Source: Formosa sp. Hel1_31_208
Lineage (GTDB): Bacteria; Bacteroidota; Bacteroidia; Flavobacteriales; Flavobacteriaceae
Direction: 5' to 3'
DNA: 64,000 nt
NCBI RefSeq assembly: GCF_900104785.1
Contig: NZ_LT629733.1
Location: forward strand, 1,520,501-1,584,500
Translations under genes and position numbers: made by a program
Notes under the pieces: generated by a model
What the model was told of the DNA's origin: nothing
What the model saw: the letters and a program-made list of their open reading frames with translations, nothing else
The model's database searches: none
Part shown: in pieces, positions 33,721 to 43,126 of the stretch
Numbering within the stretch: the stretch's first letter is position 1
How the letters are laid out: each line of letters opens with the position of its first letter

Positions 33721-35715
33721 ATGAAAAAATCGCTATTCTATTTCATTTCCATATGTTTTATGCAACTCGGTTTCGCACAAGTTGTGATCAACGAATTAGA
33801 TTGTGACACACCCGGAGTTGATACTATGGAATTCATCGAACTCTTAAGTGAAACTCCTAATTATCCATTGGATGGTTTTGTGCTCGTTTTTTTTAATGGC
33901 TCCGCCTCTGGAATGAACTCAAGTTACTTCACTGTCGATCTCGACGGTTTTATAACCGATATCAATGGCTTATTTCTCATTGGTAGTAATTCGGTAAGTC
34001 CGGTACCACAATTCTTGATTTCAGAAAATGTTTTTCAAAATGGAGCAGATGCTGTTGCAATTTATCAAGCTAATGATATTGATTTTCCTGAAGATACTGT
34101 TGCAACTATAGATAATCTTGTTGATGTATTACTTTATGATACTGGAGAACCAAATGATGATGATATGATTGCCATATTTAGTCAAGATCCGCGATTTACA
34201 AATATTCAGCAAATTAATGAAGGTCCTAATAATAATACAAATTCCATTCAACGTTTTGTAGATATGGATGATAATGTGACGTATGTTAGCACAGTGCCAA
34301 CACCAAGACAGCTTAATGATGGTAGTGGGATAGTACTTAATGGTATTACTATGAGTATTGCGCAAACACAATATAATGAGGGCGGTAATTTTGATATTAC
34401 CTTTACTTCGGAAACTCCTGTCGTTGGGGATCTAAACTTTAATATTTTACTAGATAATAATGGTTTTAATTCGTCAGATTTTACAGGAGACACGGCTCTT
34501 ACAATTCCCAATAATCAAACTACAACATCCACTACGATAACACTTATTGATGATTCTGATGATGAAGGTGATGAAGTCACCAAGATTCGATTTGAGAATT
34601 TACCGATAGAGTACTTGGCTTTAAATAATAATTTGGCAATCCGAATCGTAGATAATGATTTTACCGTAGCTAATTTTGGGACACCTCTTAATCCTACCTT
34701 CGGAAATGTGACAAGCACGCAACCTGGGAGCTATTATAATACTTTAGATGGCTTGGCAGATACGGCATTGCGGCAAGCTTTACAAGATATTATTGCTGAA
34801 GAAGGTGTGGTAAGAACACAAACTTATGCTGACGTTAATAGTATTTTAGCTGAAGCAGATCAAAATCCGTTGAATAGTAATGAAGTGTGGCTTTTATATA
34901 CCGAACAAGGACGTCCAAAATTAGATTTGCAAACGGGATCTAATAATGTTGGTAAATGGAATCGTGAGCACACCTATCCAAGATCACGAGGCGGTTTTGA
35001 TGCTATAGAAGAAGATGAAATTGCAGATGGTATTGACATTTTTTGGAATACGACAGCAGATTCACTTCGACATGGATACTCTGATGCTCATGCGCTTCGT
35101 GCTGCCGATGGTCCGGAAAATAGTTCACGAAATAATAAACATTACGGAGATCCAAATATGGGTGCATATAATGGACCAGTAGCTACAGCTGGAAGCTTCT
35201 ATGGAGATGTTGCCAGAAGCGTATTGTATATGGAAATTAGATATAATGGCTTACAGGTAGTTAATGGTTATCCGGAAAATGGTCCAGGAGAATTGGGTGA
35301 CCTAGCAACCTTGTTAGATTGGCACAGAAATGATCCACCAGATGATTACGAAATGAATCGTAATAACGTAGTCTATACATGGCAATTCAATCGGAATCCT
35401 TTTATTGATCAACCTGATCTTGTAGAGTATATTTGGGGAAATAATGTTGGCCAAACTTGGGATCAACAATTGAGTATTTCAGATTTTGATTTAAATAATA
35501 TTATTGTCTATCCTAATCCCACTCAAAACAGTATTTCAATTAAAGGATTACAAAGCGAAGCTCTTGTAGCCGTATTTTCTATGGAAGGTAGAGCCATAAA
35601 AACCCTAAAAGCTAATCCTAACACCAATTTAGATTTAAACCTTAGTAGCGGACTTTATTTACTGCAGATTACTTCGGGTAACAAAGCAACAATTAAAAAG
35701 TTAGCTGTTAAATAA
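33721..35715 (+). CDS. T9SS-exported endonuclease I family protein
   Basis: 664 residues. Signal peptide (MKKSLFYFISICFMQLGFAQ), a lamin-tail-like N-terminal domain (VVINELDCDTPGVDTMEFIEL, about 21-190), a Calx-beta-like domain ending IRIVDND (about 200-310), then the endonuclease I domain (about 335-580) with the metal-site block NREHTYPRSRGG and SDAHALRAAD plus NNKHYGD, and a T9SS type A sorting domain (IVYPNPTQNSISIKGL to the C-terminal KKLAVK). Predicted to be released or surface-bound and to cut extracellular DNA, perhaps for phosphorus or nitrogen. Single gene with strong promoter and terminator. Confidence 0.94.
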   Translation: MKKSLFYFISICFMQLGFAQVVINELDCDTPGVDTMEFIELLSETPNYPLDGFVLVFFNGSASGMNSSYFTVDLDGFITDINGLFLIGSNSVSPVPQFLISENVFQNGADAVAIYQANDIDFPEDTVATIDNLVDVLLYDTGEPNDDDMIAIFSQDPRFTNIQQINEGPNNNTNSIQRFVDMDDNVTYVSTVPTPRQLNDGSGIVLNGITMSIAQTQYNEGGNFDITFTSETPVVGDLNFNILLDNNGFNSSDFTGDTALTIPNNQTTTSTTITLIDDSDDEGDEVTKIRFENLPIEYLALNNNLAIRIVDNDFTVANFGTPLNPTFGNVTSTQPGSYYNTLDGLADTALRQALQDIIAEEGVVRTQTYADVNSILAEADQNPLNSNEVWLLYTEQGRPKLDLQTGSNNVGKWNREHTYPRSRGGFDAIEEDEIADGIDIFWNTTADSLRHGYSDAHALRAADGPENSSRNNKHYGDPNMGAYNGPVATAGSFYGDVARSVLYMEIRYNGLQVVNGYPENGPGELGDLATLLDWHRNDPPDDYEMNRNNVVYTWQFNRNPFIDQPDLVEYIWGNNVGQTWDQQLSISDFDLNNIIVYPNPTQNSISIKGLQSEALVAVFSMEGRAIKTLKANPNTNLDLNLSSGLYLLQITSGNKATIKKLAVK

Positions 35716-35735
35716 ACAGACTTGTTTACAAAAAA

Positions 35736-35770
35736 AAGCGTCCCGATAATTATTGGGACGCTTTTTTTTT
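35736..35770. terminator. Bidirectional terminator between nuclease and M56 genes
   Basis: AAGCGTCCC / GGGACGCTT with A8 before and T9 after; serves both convergent genes. Confidence 0.88.
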
Positions 35771-35773
35771 GAT

Positions 35774-37993
35774 TTAGTAACCTATAGCTCTAACAAAGAG
35801 TTTGTCGTCTTTAGATTTGCCCATCACAATATCTGGAATGGCTTGGTCTTTTTCTTTCCAGCTGGCACTAGACTTGCGTCCTTGGTTATCATCAAGTGAA
35901 ATTTTGATACTGGTGATTTCTCCAGCTTTGTTTCTACGTACCTTGCTAAATTTAGCATCGATACCAAATTTTTTGAGTTCCTTTTTTTGTCGGTCTAAAA
36001 AGGCGTCAGTAGAATTTTTAGAAATCACGAATTCAGCAGTTGGATGAGTATCGTCTGGATCACCGACAAAATAAACCCCAGTAACTACTGTTTCTGTGTC
36101 AATTTTCCATGGACTGTCTTCTTGTACCTCAATGATAATATCTTGATTAGAATTCCCGTTTATGGCTTCTTTAGTATTGATTATGACAACACCATTTTGA
36201 CCTTTTTCACCATAAGCTTTTATAGCGTTTTTGTCTTTCAGGACATCAATGCTATGAATCTTATCCGGATTTATAGATTCCATTTGGTCTTTATTGATGA
36301 CTTTACCATCAATAATAAATAAGGGTTCTGTCCCATCCGATTTAATTCTCACATTATTAGAATTTAGAATAATTCCTTTACTCTTATCTTTGTTTATAAA
36401 TGTATTTTGACCGTCCTTAATACTCATAATAATCACACCATTTTTCCCTTTCTCTCCATATAGTTCCGATGCCGATTTTCCTTTTAATACGTTAATAGAT
36501 TTAATATTGTCTGAATCTACGTTTTCGAAAATAGACTTGTCAACAGCGCTCCCGTTAATGATAAAAATAGGTTCGTCAGTTTTTGTGATGATAAAATTAG
36601 CGCTGCCATTTTCCGAAGCATTGATATTTGTTTTTGTACCATCTTTACTAATCCAAGTAGTTTTACCTTGTATTGTTTTAAAATGAACAGAGTCTAAACT
36701 GTGTTTTTTTATAATTTTCAAAGTTCCTGAATCGCTATCATTTGTGTCTTCTTCGTCGACGTCTTCTATTACATAAACATGGCCACCTGAAGATTGTACT
36801 TTCATTGTTCCGTCTTCAGTTTTGTATACGAAAGTATTACTGTCCATAGTGCTCACACCAAATGAGGTGCCGTCACTTTTAAATGAAAAAGGTTTAATAG
36901 GCTCAACTCCGCTCACCTCGTATGCCGTACTGTTAACTTTTGATTCAAAGGTCACATTGATCGCTGTAATTTCATTTTTACTGTTGCGTATTAAACCTTT
37001 GTAATTGAATGTGATGCCTTTTTTCAATAATTGTGTTTTGGTAAGCGCTAAATAATCATCGGTGTTATCTTTATTAAACATGATGTTTAAATTATCTTGA
37101 GACTCACTTGTGACTTCTTGCTTCTTTGGAACTTCATCAGGCACTGGAATATAAATAGTTTCGGTATTGAAACTCATCATAAATACTGCTAAGAAAGGCA
37201 GTATTAATAAGAGTTTGATTTTGTTGAACTGTTTTGATTTTGATTTGTGTAACATAACGATTCGTTTTTTAATTAATGATGTGTGAAAATTAGTTGTGAA
37301 CGCTAATTGATGATTTTTCGCACTAGCTTTTAATAAGACGGTCTGATAGCTTTTTTCACATTGCGATACATATTGTGCCTCATGGTCTGCGATGAATTCT
37401 AAGTTTTGTTGGAGTGCTTTCTTGTATAGCCATACAACTGGATTAAACCAAAATAGGAGGCATGCAAGTTGCGCAAATATCGTATCAATAGAATGCAATT
37501 GCTTGACATGTACTTTCTCATGGGTGAGCACATGTGTTAATTCTTCTTCCTGAAATTGTTTCGGATTAAAAACAATACGATTAAAGAACGAAAAGGGTGC
37601 TACCTGCTCTTCAGTTTTTAAAATTTTGTAAGTCCCAGAAGCACTTGCTTCACTGTGAATTAATATCCGCCGTAAAGACAGAAACTCAATAATCAGTTTT
37701 CCGAAGAAAAAACAAGCTCCTGTTATATAAAACCAGGGCAATAATTGCACATAATCATATGGTGTCCCTTTTTGTATTGCAAGTTCGTTTGAAGACATCA
37801 CAAAAGAAGAGGTATCAATTGGGGTGTATTCAATATATTGAGGAATAACAATGAATGGAAGACAGCATGCTAAGATGAGCCCAGATAATAAAAACAAACG
37901 ATTGCTTTGAAAAAACGTTTCTCGTTGTAAAAATAACTGATAGCAAACATAAAAAATGATCAGTATGGCGGATGCTTTCAATAAATAATCCAT
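35774..37993 (-). CDS. BlaR1-like M56 membrane peptidase/sensor with two TonB-plug-like modules
   Basis: 739 residues. The N-terminal membrane domain (1-285) holds four helices and the M56 zinc site HEKVHVKQL near 155-163, with a later EFIADHEAQ. The periplasmic part is unusual: two modules, EPIFIINGSAVDKSIFENVD...YGEKGKNGVIIMSIKD and EPLFIIDGKVINKDQMESIN...YGEKGQNGVVIINTKE, look like the plug of TonB-dependent receptors, and the flanks have similar L..KGI/FGI repeats. It follows BlaI by two bases. The pair should sense an envelope signal and relieve BlaI repression by proteolysis; the ligand is unknown. Confidence 0.92.
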   Translation of the reverse strand: MDYLLKASAILIIFYVCYQLFLQRETFFQSNRLFLLSGLILACCLPFIVIPQYIEYTPIDTSSFVMSSNELAIQKGTPYDYVQLLPWFYITGACFFFGKLIIEFLSLRRILIHSEASASGTYKILKTEEQVAPFSFFNRIVFNPKQFQEEELTHVLTHEKVHVKQLHSIDTIFAQLACLLFWFNPVVWLYKKALQQNLEFIADHEAQYVSQCEKSYQTVLLKASAKNHQLAFTTNFHTSLIKKRIVMLHKSKSKQFNKIKLLLILPFLAVFMMSFNTETIYIPVPDEVPKKQEVTSESQDNLNIMFNKDNTDDYLALTKTQLLKKGITFNYKGLIRNSKNEITAINVTFESKVNSTAYEVSGVEPIKPFSFKSDGTSFGVSTMDSNTFVYKTEDGTMKVQSSGGHVYVIEDVDEEDTNDSDSGTLKIIKKHSLDSVHFKTIQGKTTWISKDGTKTNINASENGSANFIITKTDEPIFIINGSAVDKSIFENVDSDNIKSINVLKGKSASELYGEKGKNGVIIMSIKDGQNTFINKDKSKGIILNSNNVRIKSDGTEPLFIIDGKVINKDQMESINPDKIHSIDVLKDKNAIKAYGEKGQNGVVIINTKEAINGNSNQDIIIEVQEDSPWKIDTETVVTGVYFVGDPDDTHPTAEFVISKNSTDAFLDRQKKELKKFGIDAKFSKVRRNKAGEITSIKISLDDNQGRKSSASWKEKDQAIPDIVMGKSKDDKLFVRAIGY

Positions 37994-37995
37994 GA

Positions 37996-38355
37996 CTAAT
38001 TCTTTTGTTCGATTATAGCGATAATTTCTTTGAGCTCTTCGATGCTAATTTTTTCTTCTGTAGCAAAGAAAGACACCACATTTTTATAGGAGTTATTGAA
38101 ATAGTTTTCAATAGCTGTATTCATAAAACGTTTTTTATAAGCTTCTTTACTAACAATAGGGAAGTATTGGTGCGTTTTGCCATAGGCGTTATAGCTCACA
38201 TAGCCCTTTTCTTCAAGATGTCTGATGATGGTTGAAAGCGTGTTGTAATGGGGTTTGTCCCCTGCGATTTCAGCTAAAACATCTTTTACGAAAGCCTTTT
38301 CTAGCTTCCATAAGATGTGCATGATCTCTTCTTCTTTATTTGTAAGCTTTTCCAT
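37996..38355 (-). CDS. BlaI/MecI-type repressor
   Basis: 119-residue winged-helix repressor starting at the ATG at 38355: MEKLTNKEEEIMHILWKLEK, the family's conserved beginning, with YNTLSTIIRHLEEKGYVSY as recognition helix and wing. A start 60 bases earlier adds an unconserved leader and lies close to the predicted transcription start, so it was not used. The C-terminal helices (EEKISIEELKEIIAIIEQ) form the dimer. It most likely represses its own operon through the dyads at 38394-38438. No beta-lactamase gene is nearby. Confidence 0.94.
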   Translation of the reverse strand: MEKLTNKEEEIMHILWKLEKAFVKDVLAEIAGDKPHYNTLSTIIRHLEEKGYVSYNAYGKTHQYFPIVSKEAYKKRFMNTAIENYFNNSYKNVVSFFATEEKISIEELKEIIAIIEQKN

Positions 38356-38384
38356 GGCGATTGTTGTATGAAATGATTGCTTTA

Positions 38385-38415
38385 CAAACGTATAACTATT
38401 TTTGTAGTTATACAA
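38385..38415 (-). promoter_or_regulatory. Promoter of the blaI-M56 operon
   Basis: Leftward TTG (38415-38413), 20-base spacer, TACGTTTG (38392-38385). Predicted start near 38379, about 24 bases before the BlaI ATG. The predicted operator dyads cover the spacer and the -33 element. Confidence 0.75.
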
Positions 38416-38439
38416 CTATTAAATTAGTTATTTAACTAA
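38390..38439. promoter_or_regulatory. Tandem BlaI-type operators
   Basis: Two identical-pattern dyads TAGTT-N4-AACTA at 38405-38418 and 38425-38438, centres exactly 20 bp apart, and a further AACTA half at 38394-38398 in the same 20-bp phase. A larger overlapping perfect dyad GTATAACTA / TAGTTATAC spans 38390-38413. Binding by the adjacent BlaI is inferred from position. Confidence 0.65.
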
Positions 38440-38525
38440 ATTTTAAGTTATAGCTTCTGTAAATCGGTTTTATATTAATGGTTTTACACTATACAATTTT
38501 TATATCTTCGCAGAAATTAATTGTC

Positions 38526-39467
38526 ATGAGTATAGTTTGGATCATCTTAGGATTAATTTTATTGGTAATAGGAGGTGAGTTCTTAGTGCGGTCTTCGGTT
38601 GCACTTTCATTTAAGCTAAAGATTTCAAAAATGGTTATAGGTATGACTGTGGTGAGTTTTGCAACTTCAGCTCCGGAATTACTTGTGAGTTTGAATGCAG
38701 CCTTAACAGGTTCTCCAGCTATTGCTTTGAATAATGTAATAGGATCTAATATTGCTAATATTGGATTGGTTTTAGGAATCACGGCATTAGTTGGTACTAT
38801 TGCTGTAGATCGATCATTTTATCGATTGAATTGGCCAGTGATGATGCTCTTTTCAATCGTTTTGTATTATTTTTTATATAATGATAATCAGTTAGTGCCA
38901 TTTGAAGGATTAGTGTTATTTTCTTTTCTCGTCGCATTTTTAATTGTTTTGATTAAAGCTGCTAAGAAAGAAGTTATTCCAGAGGAGGTTGACGAAAGTC
39001 TAGCGGTAGTCTCAAATTTCAAAATAGCCTTGTGGTTATTAATAGGAGCAGCAGCCTTATACTTTGGGTCAGAATGGTTGGTTGCAGGAGCTAAAGATTT
39101 AGCACAAACATTAGGTGTTAGTGACGCTGTTATAGCGGCAACGGTAATCGCTATTGGGACTAGTGTTCCTGAATTGGCGGCTTCTGTAATCGCGGCAGCA
39201 AAAAAAGAGAAAGCCTTATCCTTAGGGAATCTAATTGGTTCGAATATCTTTAATATTGGTTCTGTATTAGGTTTAACGTCAATGATAAAGACTATACCAG
39301 TCACAGAGGCTTCAATTTTGAGTCGAGATATTTTTTGGATGCTGGCTTTTTCGGCCCTCTTAATTCCATTAATCCTAATACCTGCAAAACATCGAATTTC
39401 TAGATATAAAGGTTTTCTGTTAGTAACAGCCTATGCAATATTTATAATTTTAGCGTTTAAGGTGTAA
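38526..39467 (+). CDS. Calcium/sodium antiporter (CaCA family, YrbG-like)
   Basis: 313 residues from the ATG at 38526 (MSIVWIILGLILLVIGGEFL). Ten membrane helices in two inverted halves, each with its alpha repeat: VVSFATSAPELLVSLNAA with NVIGSNIANIGLVLG, and IAIGTSVPELAASVIAA with NLIGSNIFNIGSVLG; these carry the ion-binding acidic residues. An earlier in-frame start (38478) lies upstream of a -7-like TATCTTCG (38503-38510) and was rejected. It is divergent from the blaI operon and shares its upstream region with the operators. Confidence 0.94.
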   Translation: MSIVWIILGLILLVIGGEFLVRSSVALSFKLKISKMVIGMTVVSFATSAPELLVSLNAALTGSPAIALNNVIGSNIANIGLVLGITALVGTIAVDRSFYRLNWPVMMLFSIVLYYFLYNDNQLVPFEGLVLFSFLVAFLIVLIKAAKKEVIPEEVDESLAVVSNFKIALWLLIGAAALYFGSEWLVAGAKDLAQTLGVSDAVIAATVIAIGTSVPELAASVIAAAKKEKALSLGNLIGSNIFNIGSVLGLTSMIKTIPVTEASILSRDIFWMLAFSALLIPLILIPAKHRISRYKGFLLVTAYAIFIILAFKV

Positions 39468-39530
39468 ATAAAAAACGCCTTCATTAAAAAAAAATGAAGA
39501 CGCTTTATTGAACAAAACAATATTGTTGAT

Positions 39531-40544
39531 CTAGCTAATATTAGCTGATTTTACTGTTTTAATAATACGACCTGCAATTTTATATGGATCACCATTCGAT
39601 GCCGGACGGCGATCTTCTAACCATCCTTTCCAACCTTTCTCAACAGTAATAATAGGAATACGAATTGAAGCGCCTCTATCTGAAATGCCATATGAGAAAT
39701 CTGATACATGAGCAGTTTCATGTAAACCGGTTAAGCGTTCATCATTAAACTCCCCGTAAACAGCCATATGTTCATCTACAACAGGTCTAAAGGCTTCACA
39801 TATTTTTTCATAAGTTTCTTGAGAACCACAAGTTCTTAAAACTGTATTTGAGAAGTTGGCGTGCATACCAGAACCGTTCCAATCTCCTTTAACGGGTTTT
39901 GGATGGTATTCAATATAATACCCGTATTGCTCAGTTAAACGATCCAATAAATAACGAGAGACCCAAATTTCATCTCCTGCTTTTTTAGCGCCTTTTGCAA
40001 ATAATTGATATTCCCATTGTCCAGAAGCAACCTCTTGGTTGATGCCTTCAAAGTTCAGTCCTGCTGCGATACACAAATCAGCATGCTCTTCAACAAAACT
40101 TCTGCCATGAGTATGTCTTCCTCCAACAGAACAATAGTACATTCCTTGTGGACCTGGATAACCACCAATAGGGAATCCTAAAGGTAATTGCGTGTCTTTA
40201 TCCATAATGAAATATTCTTGTTCAAATCCGAACCAAAAATCATTATCGTCATCTTCAATGGTTGCTCTACCGTTTGTTTCGTGAGGAGTTCCATCTGCAT
40301 TTAAGACTTCAGTCATAACTAAATAACCATTTTCTCTTGCAGGATCTGGATAAATCGCCACCGGCTTTAATAAGCAATCAGAAGCACCTCCTGAGGCTTG
40401 TTTTGTAGAACTACCATCAAAAGACCAAGTAGGACAGTCTTCTAATTTACCACTAAAATTGTCTTCAACTTTAGTCTTACTTCTCATGTTTTGAGTTGGT
40501 TTGTATCCATCTAACCAAATGTACTCTAACTTAGATTTACTCAT
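39531..40544 (-). CDS. Glutamine synthetase, type II (eukaryote-like)
   Basis: 337 residues, ammonia assimilation into glutamine. Begins MSKSKLEYIWLDGYKPTQNM; the beta-grasp region has WSFDGSST and the catalytic domain has FWFGFEQEYFIMD, NGSGMHANFS and SIRIPIITVEKGWKGWLEDRRPAS. This is the GSII form found in many Flavobacteriia. It is divergently transcribed from a GSIII gene, giving the cell two unrelated glutamine synthetases with a shared 190-base control region. Confidence 0.95.
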   Translation of the reverse strand: MSKSKLEYIWLDGYKPTQNMRSKTKVEDNFSGKLEDCPTWSFDGSSTKQASGGASDCLLKPVAIYPDPARENGYLVMTEVLNADGTPHETNGRATIEDDDNDFWFGFEQEYFIMDKDTQLPLGFPIGGYPGPQGMYYCSVGGRHTHGRSFVEEHADLCIAAGLNFEGINQEVASGQWEYQLFAKGAKKAGDEIWVSRYLLDRLTEQYGYYIEYHPKPVKGDWNGSGMHANFSNTVLRTCGSQETYEKICEAFRPVVDEHMAVYGEFNDERLTGLHETAHVSDFSYGISDRGASIRIPIITVEKGWKGWLEDRRPASNGDPYKIAGRIIKTVKSANIS

Positions 40545-40606
40545 GCTGATTTAAATTTTTAAAAATTGAAAGCACAAATATTATATTTTTTATAGAGAGG
40601 TCAAAA

Positions 40607-40671
40607 AAAATAGGGGTATTTTAGATAAAATGTTATTAACAATTTTTTATACCCTCTAAATTTTAGGGGTG
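40607..40671. promoter_or_regulatory. G-run motifs in the control region between the two glutamine synthetases
   Basis: TAGGGGTA (40611-40618, embedded in the dyad AAAATA-GGGG-TATTTT), TACCCTCTA on the opposite face (40650-40658) and TAGGGGTG (40664-40671). Their spacing and shared location suggest a nitrogen-regulator site; this is inference. Confidence 0.35.
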
Positions 40672-40688
40672 TACTTCATAATAAAGTA

Positions 40689-40706
40689 TAATTTTGGTTA
40701 TTTTTG
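40689..40706 (+). promoter_or_regulatory. Overlapping candidate -7 elements of the GSIII gene
   Basis: TAATTTTG (40689-40696) and TATTTTTG (40699-40706) both match fully. Either places the start upstream of the ATG at 40736 and excludes a start at 40694. Confidence 0.5.
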
Positions 40707-40735
40707 CCCTATTATTTAAATTTAATAACGTAAAC

Positions 40736-42922
40736 ATGTCTATATTGAGATTTCATGCCTTAAAACAAGTATATAGTCATCAGCCTTTACCAATTCAAGA
40801 ACATGTAAAGCGTTCTGAGATTTTTGGCGCAAATGTTTTTAATGAATCAACCATGCGCCAGTATTTAACTACAGACGCATTTGAAAGTGTCGTTGATGCC
40901 ATTAGTCATGGTAAAAAAATAGATAGAACCATAGCAGATCATATTTCTACTGGTATGAAAGAATGGGCAATTTCAAAAGGTGCTACACATTACACCCATT
41001 GGTTTCAACCATTAACGGGTGCAACAGCGGAAAAGCATGACGCATTTTTTGAAACTATTGGAAATGGAATGGCTATTGAAAAGTTTGAAGGCGGGCAGCT
41101 TGTGCAACAAGAACCAGATGCCTCTAGTTTTCCTAGTGGTGGGATAAGAAACACCTTTGAAGCACGTGGTTATACGGCATGGGATCCTACATCTCCAGCA
41201 TTTATATATGGAACAACGTTATGTATTCCAACAGTTTTTGTATCCTATACTGGTGAGGCTTTAGATTATAAAACACCTCTTTTGAGAGCGCTTCAAGCGG
41301 TAGATGCCGCAGCCGTGGCAGTTTGCAAATATTTTGACAAAAATGTAAAAAAAGTAAATGCATCTCTAGGATGGGAGCAAGAGTATTTTCTAATAGATAG
41401 CGGATTGGCTATGTCGCGACCAGATATTGTGCTCACCGGTCGAACCCTTTTAGGACATGCGCCTGCTAAAGGCCAGCAACTAGACGACCATTATTTTGGA
41501 ACCATACCAAATCGAGCAATGTCTTATATGCGTGATTTAGAAACTGAATGCATGTTGTTAGGAATTCCTGTCAAAACAAGACATAATGAGGTGGCACCAA
41601 ATCAATTTGAACTGGCGCCCATTTATGATGAAGCAAATTTAGCAGTTGATCATAATTCGTTATTGATGGATGTCATGGATAAGGTTGCAGAGCGCCATAA
41701 TTTTAAAGTCTTATTTCATGAAAAACCTTTTGCTGGGGTCAATGGTTCAGGTAAGCATAATAATTGGAGTTTGGGAACCAACACAGGAGTCAATTTACTG
41801 AGTCCTGGAAAAACACCAATGAGTAATCTGCAGTTTTTGACCTTTTTTATTAATACCATAAAAGCGGTTCATGATAATGAAGAATTATTAAGAGCTGCAA
41901 TTGCATCGGCAAGTAACGACCATCGTTTAGGTGCTAATGAAGCACCTCCAGCTATTATATCTGTGTTCATAGGAGAACAGTTGACTAAAGTTTTAGAAGA
42001 GTTGGAAAATGTTACTCATGGAAAATTATCACCAAAGGAAAAAACCGACCTTAAATTGAATGTGGTAGGGAAGATCCCAGATGTGCTTTTAGATAATACC
42101 GATAGAAACCGAACGTCACCTTTTGCATTTACAGGAAATAAATTTGAGTTTAGAGCTGTAGGGTCAATGGCAAATTGTGCTAGCGCGATGACGGTTCTCA
42201 ATTCTATTGTAGCCAAACAATTACTAGATTTTAAGCAAGAGGTAGAGCAAATGATCTCTAAAAAAGACATGAAGAAAGATGATGCAATTTTTAATGTTTT
42301 AAGAGAGTACATCAAAAAAGCTAAACCGATTCTCTTTGAAGGTAATGGTTATAGTGAGGCTTGGGAAAAAGAAGCTAAAAAAAGAGGACTGAGTAATAAC
42401 AAAAGCACTCCAGAAGCCTTAAAAGCAAAGGTGTCTGTACAAGCCATTCGCCTTTTTGAAGATCTTGGTGTAATGAATAAGGTAGAATCGGAAGCTCGCT
42501 ATGAAATCGAAATGGAAGAGTATGTGCTTCGAATTCAAATTGAAGGACGTGTGTTAGGTGATATTGCACGAAACCATATTGTGCCTACAGCAGTAAGATA
42601 CCAAAATGTACTCATTGAAAATGTCAAAGGATTGAAAGAGATTTATGGTGCATCATTCAAAACGTTGGCAAAAGAACAGCTAAATCTTATTGAAGATATT
42701 TCGGCACATATTGAAGGTATAAATTCTAATGTTACTAAAATGACAGAGGAACGTAAAAAAGCGAATGCATTAAATATTATTGAAGAAAAAGCCAACGCTT
42801 ATTGTTTTATTATAAAACCATTGTTTGACGATATCAGATACCATTGTGATAAATTAGAATTATTGGTTGATGATGAACTTTGGCCTTTAACAAAGTATCG
42901 AGAATTATTATTTACAAATTAA
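40736..42922 (+). CDS. Glutamine synthetase, type III
   Basis: 728 residues, the large GSIII (GlnN) form common in Bacteroidota. Starts MSILRFHALKQVYSHQPLPI. Signature blocks are THWFQPLTG with EKHDAF, GGIRNTFEARGYTAWDPTSP, GWEQEYFLID, KTRHNEVAPNQFELAPIY, FAGVNGSGKHNNWS and NRTSPFAFTGNKFEFRAVGS, then a long helical C-terminal region. An in-frame codon at 40694 is not used because it lies within the promoter. Divergent from the GSII gene. Confidence 0.96.
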   Translation: MSILRFHALKQVYSHQPLPIQEHVKRSEIFGANVFNESTMRQYLTTDAFESVVDAISHGKKIDRTIADHISTGMKEWAISKGATHYTHWFQPLTGATAEKHDAFFETIGNGMAIEKFEGGQLVQQEPDASSFPSGGIRNTFEARGYTAWDPTSPAFIYGTTLCIPTVFVSYTGEALDYKTPLLRALQAVDAAAVAVCKYFDKNVKKVNASLGWEQEYFLIDSGLAMSRPDIVLTGRTLLGHAPAKGQQLDDHYFGTIPNRAMSYMRDLETECMLLGIPVKTRHNEVAPNQFELAPIYDEANLAVDHNSLLMDVMDKVAERHNFKVLFHEKPFAGVNGSGKHNNWSLGTNTGVNLLSPGKTPMSNLQFLTFFINTIKAVHDNEELLRAAIASASNDHRLGANEAPPAIISVFIGEQLTKVLEELENVTHGKLSPKEKTDLKLNVVGKIPDVLLDNTDRNRTSPFAFTGNKFEFRAVGSMANCASAMTVLNSIVAKQLLDFKQEVEQMISKKDMKKDDAIFNVLREYIKKAKPILFEGNGYSEAWEKEAKKRGLSNNKSTPEALKAKVSVQAIRLFEDLGVMNKVESEARYEIEMEEYVLRIQIEGRVLGDIARNHIVPTAVRYQNVLIENVKGLKEIYGASFKTLAKEQLNLIEDISAHIEGINSNVTKMTEERKKANALNIIEEKANAYCFIIKPLFDDIRYHCDKLELLVDDELWPLTKYRELLFTN

Positions 42923-42986
42923 ATTTGCGTTACTGAACTAAGTACCTTTATTTAACGAATTGTCACTTTTTTGAGAATAACAGGAG

Positions 42987-43002
42987 TACGTAGTCCTACG
43001 TA
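42987..43002. repeat. Perfect palindrome TACGTAG-TC-CTACGTA
   Basis: Arms TACGTAG (42987-42993) and CTACGTA (42996-43002) with a 2-base centre, about 90 bases before the -7 element of the small peptide gene. A TGATCA palindrome follows at 43013-43018. Likely a regulator site; no T tract, so not a terminator. Confidence 0.45.
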
Positions 43003-43091
43003 GTTGCTCATGTGATCATGTATTTCAACGCATAATTTTATCAACTAATCGAATATTTGATTATTCCTACAGCTTCACATAAGTAAATACT

Positions 43092-43099
43092 TATGTTTG
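43092..43099 (+). promoter_or_regulatory. Candidate -7 element of the 46-residue peptide gene
   Basis: TATGTTTG, full match, 28 bases before the ATG. No clear -33. Confidence 0.45.
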
Positions 43100-43126
43100 T
43101 AATGCTATTAATCAATTTTTTGTAAA

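Noticed and set aside
39472-39506. Possible bidirectional terminator between the antiporter and GSII genes
   Set aside because: The stem around CTTCATT/AATGAAG is real but needs a wobble pair and has a weak T tract, so it was not listed as a firm feature.
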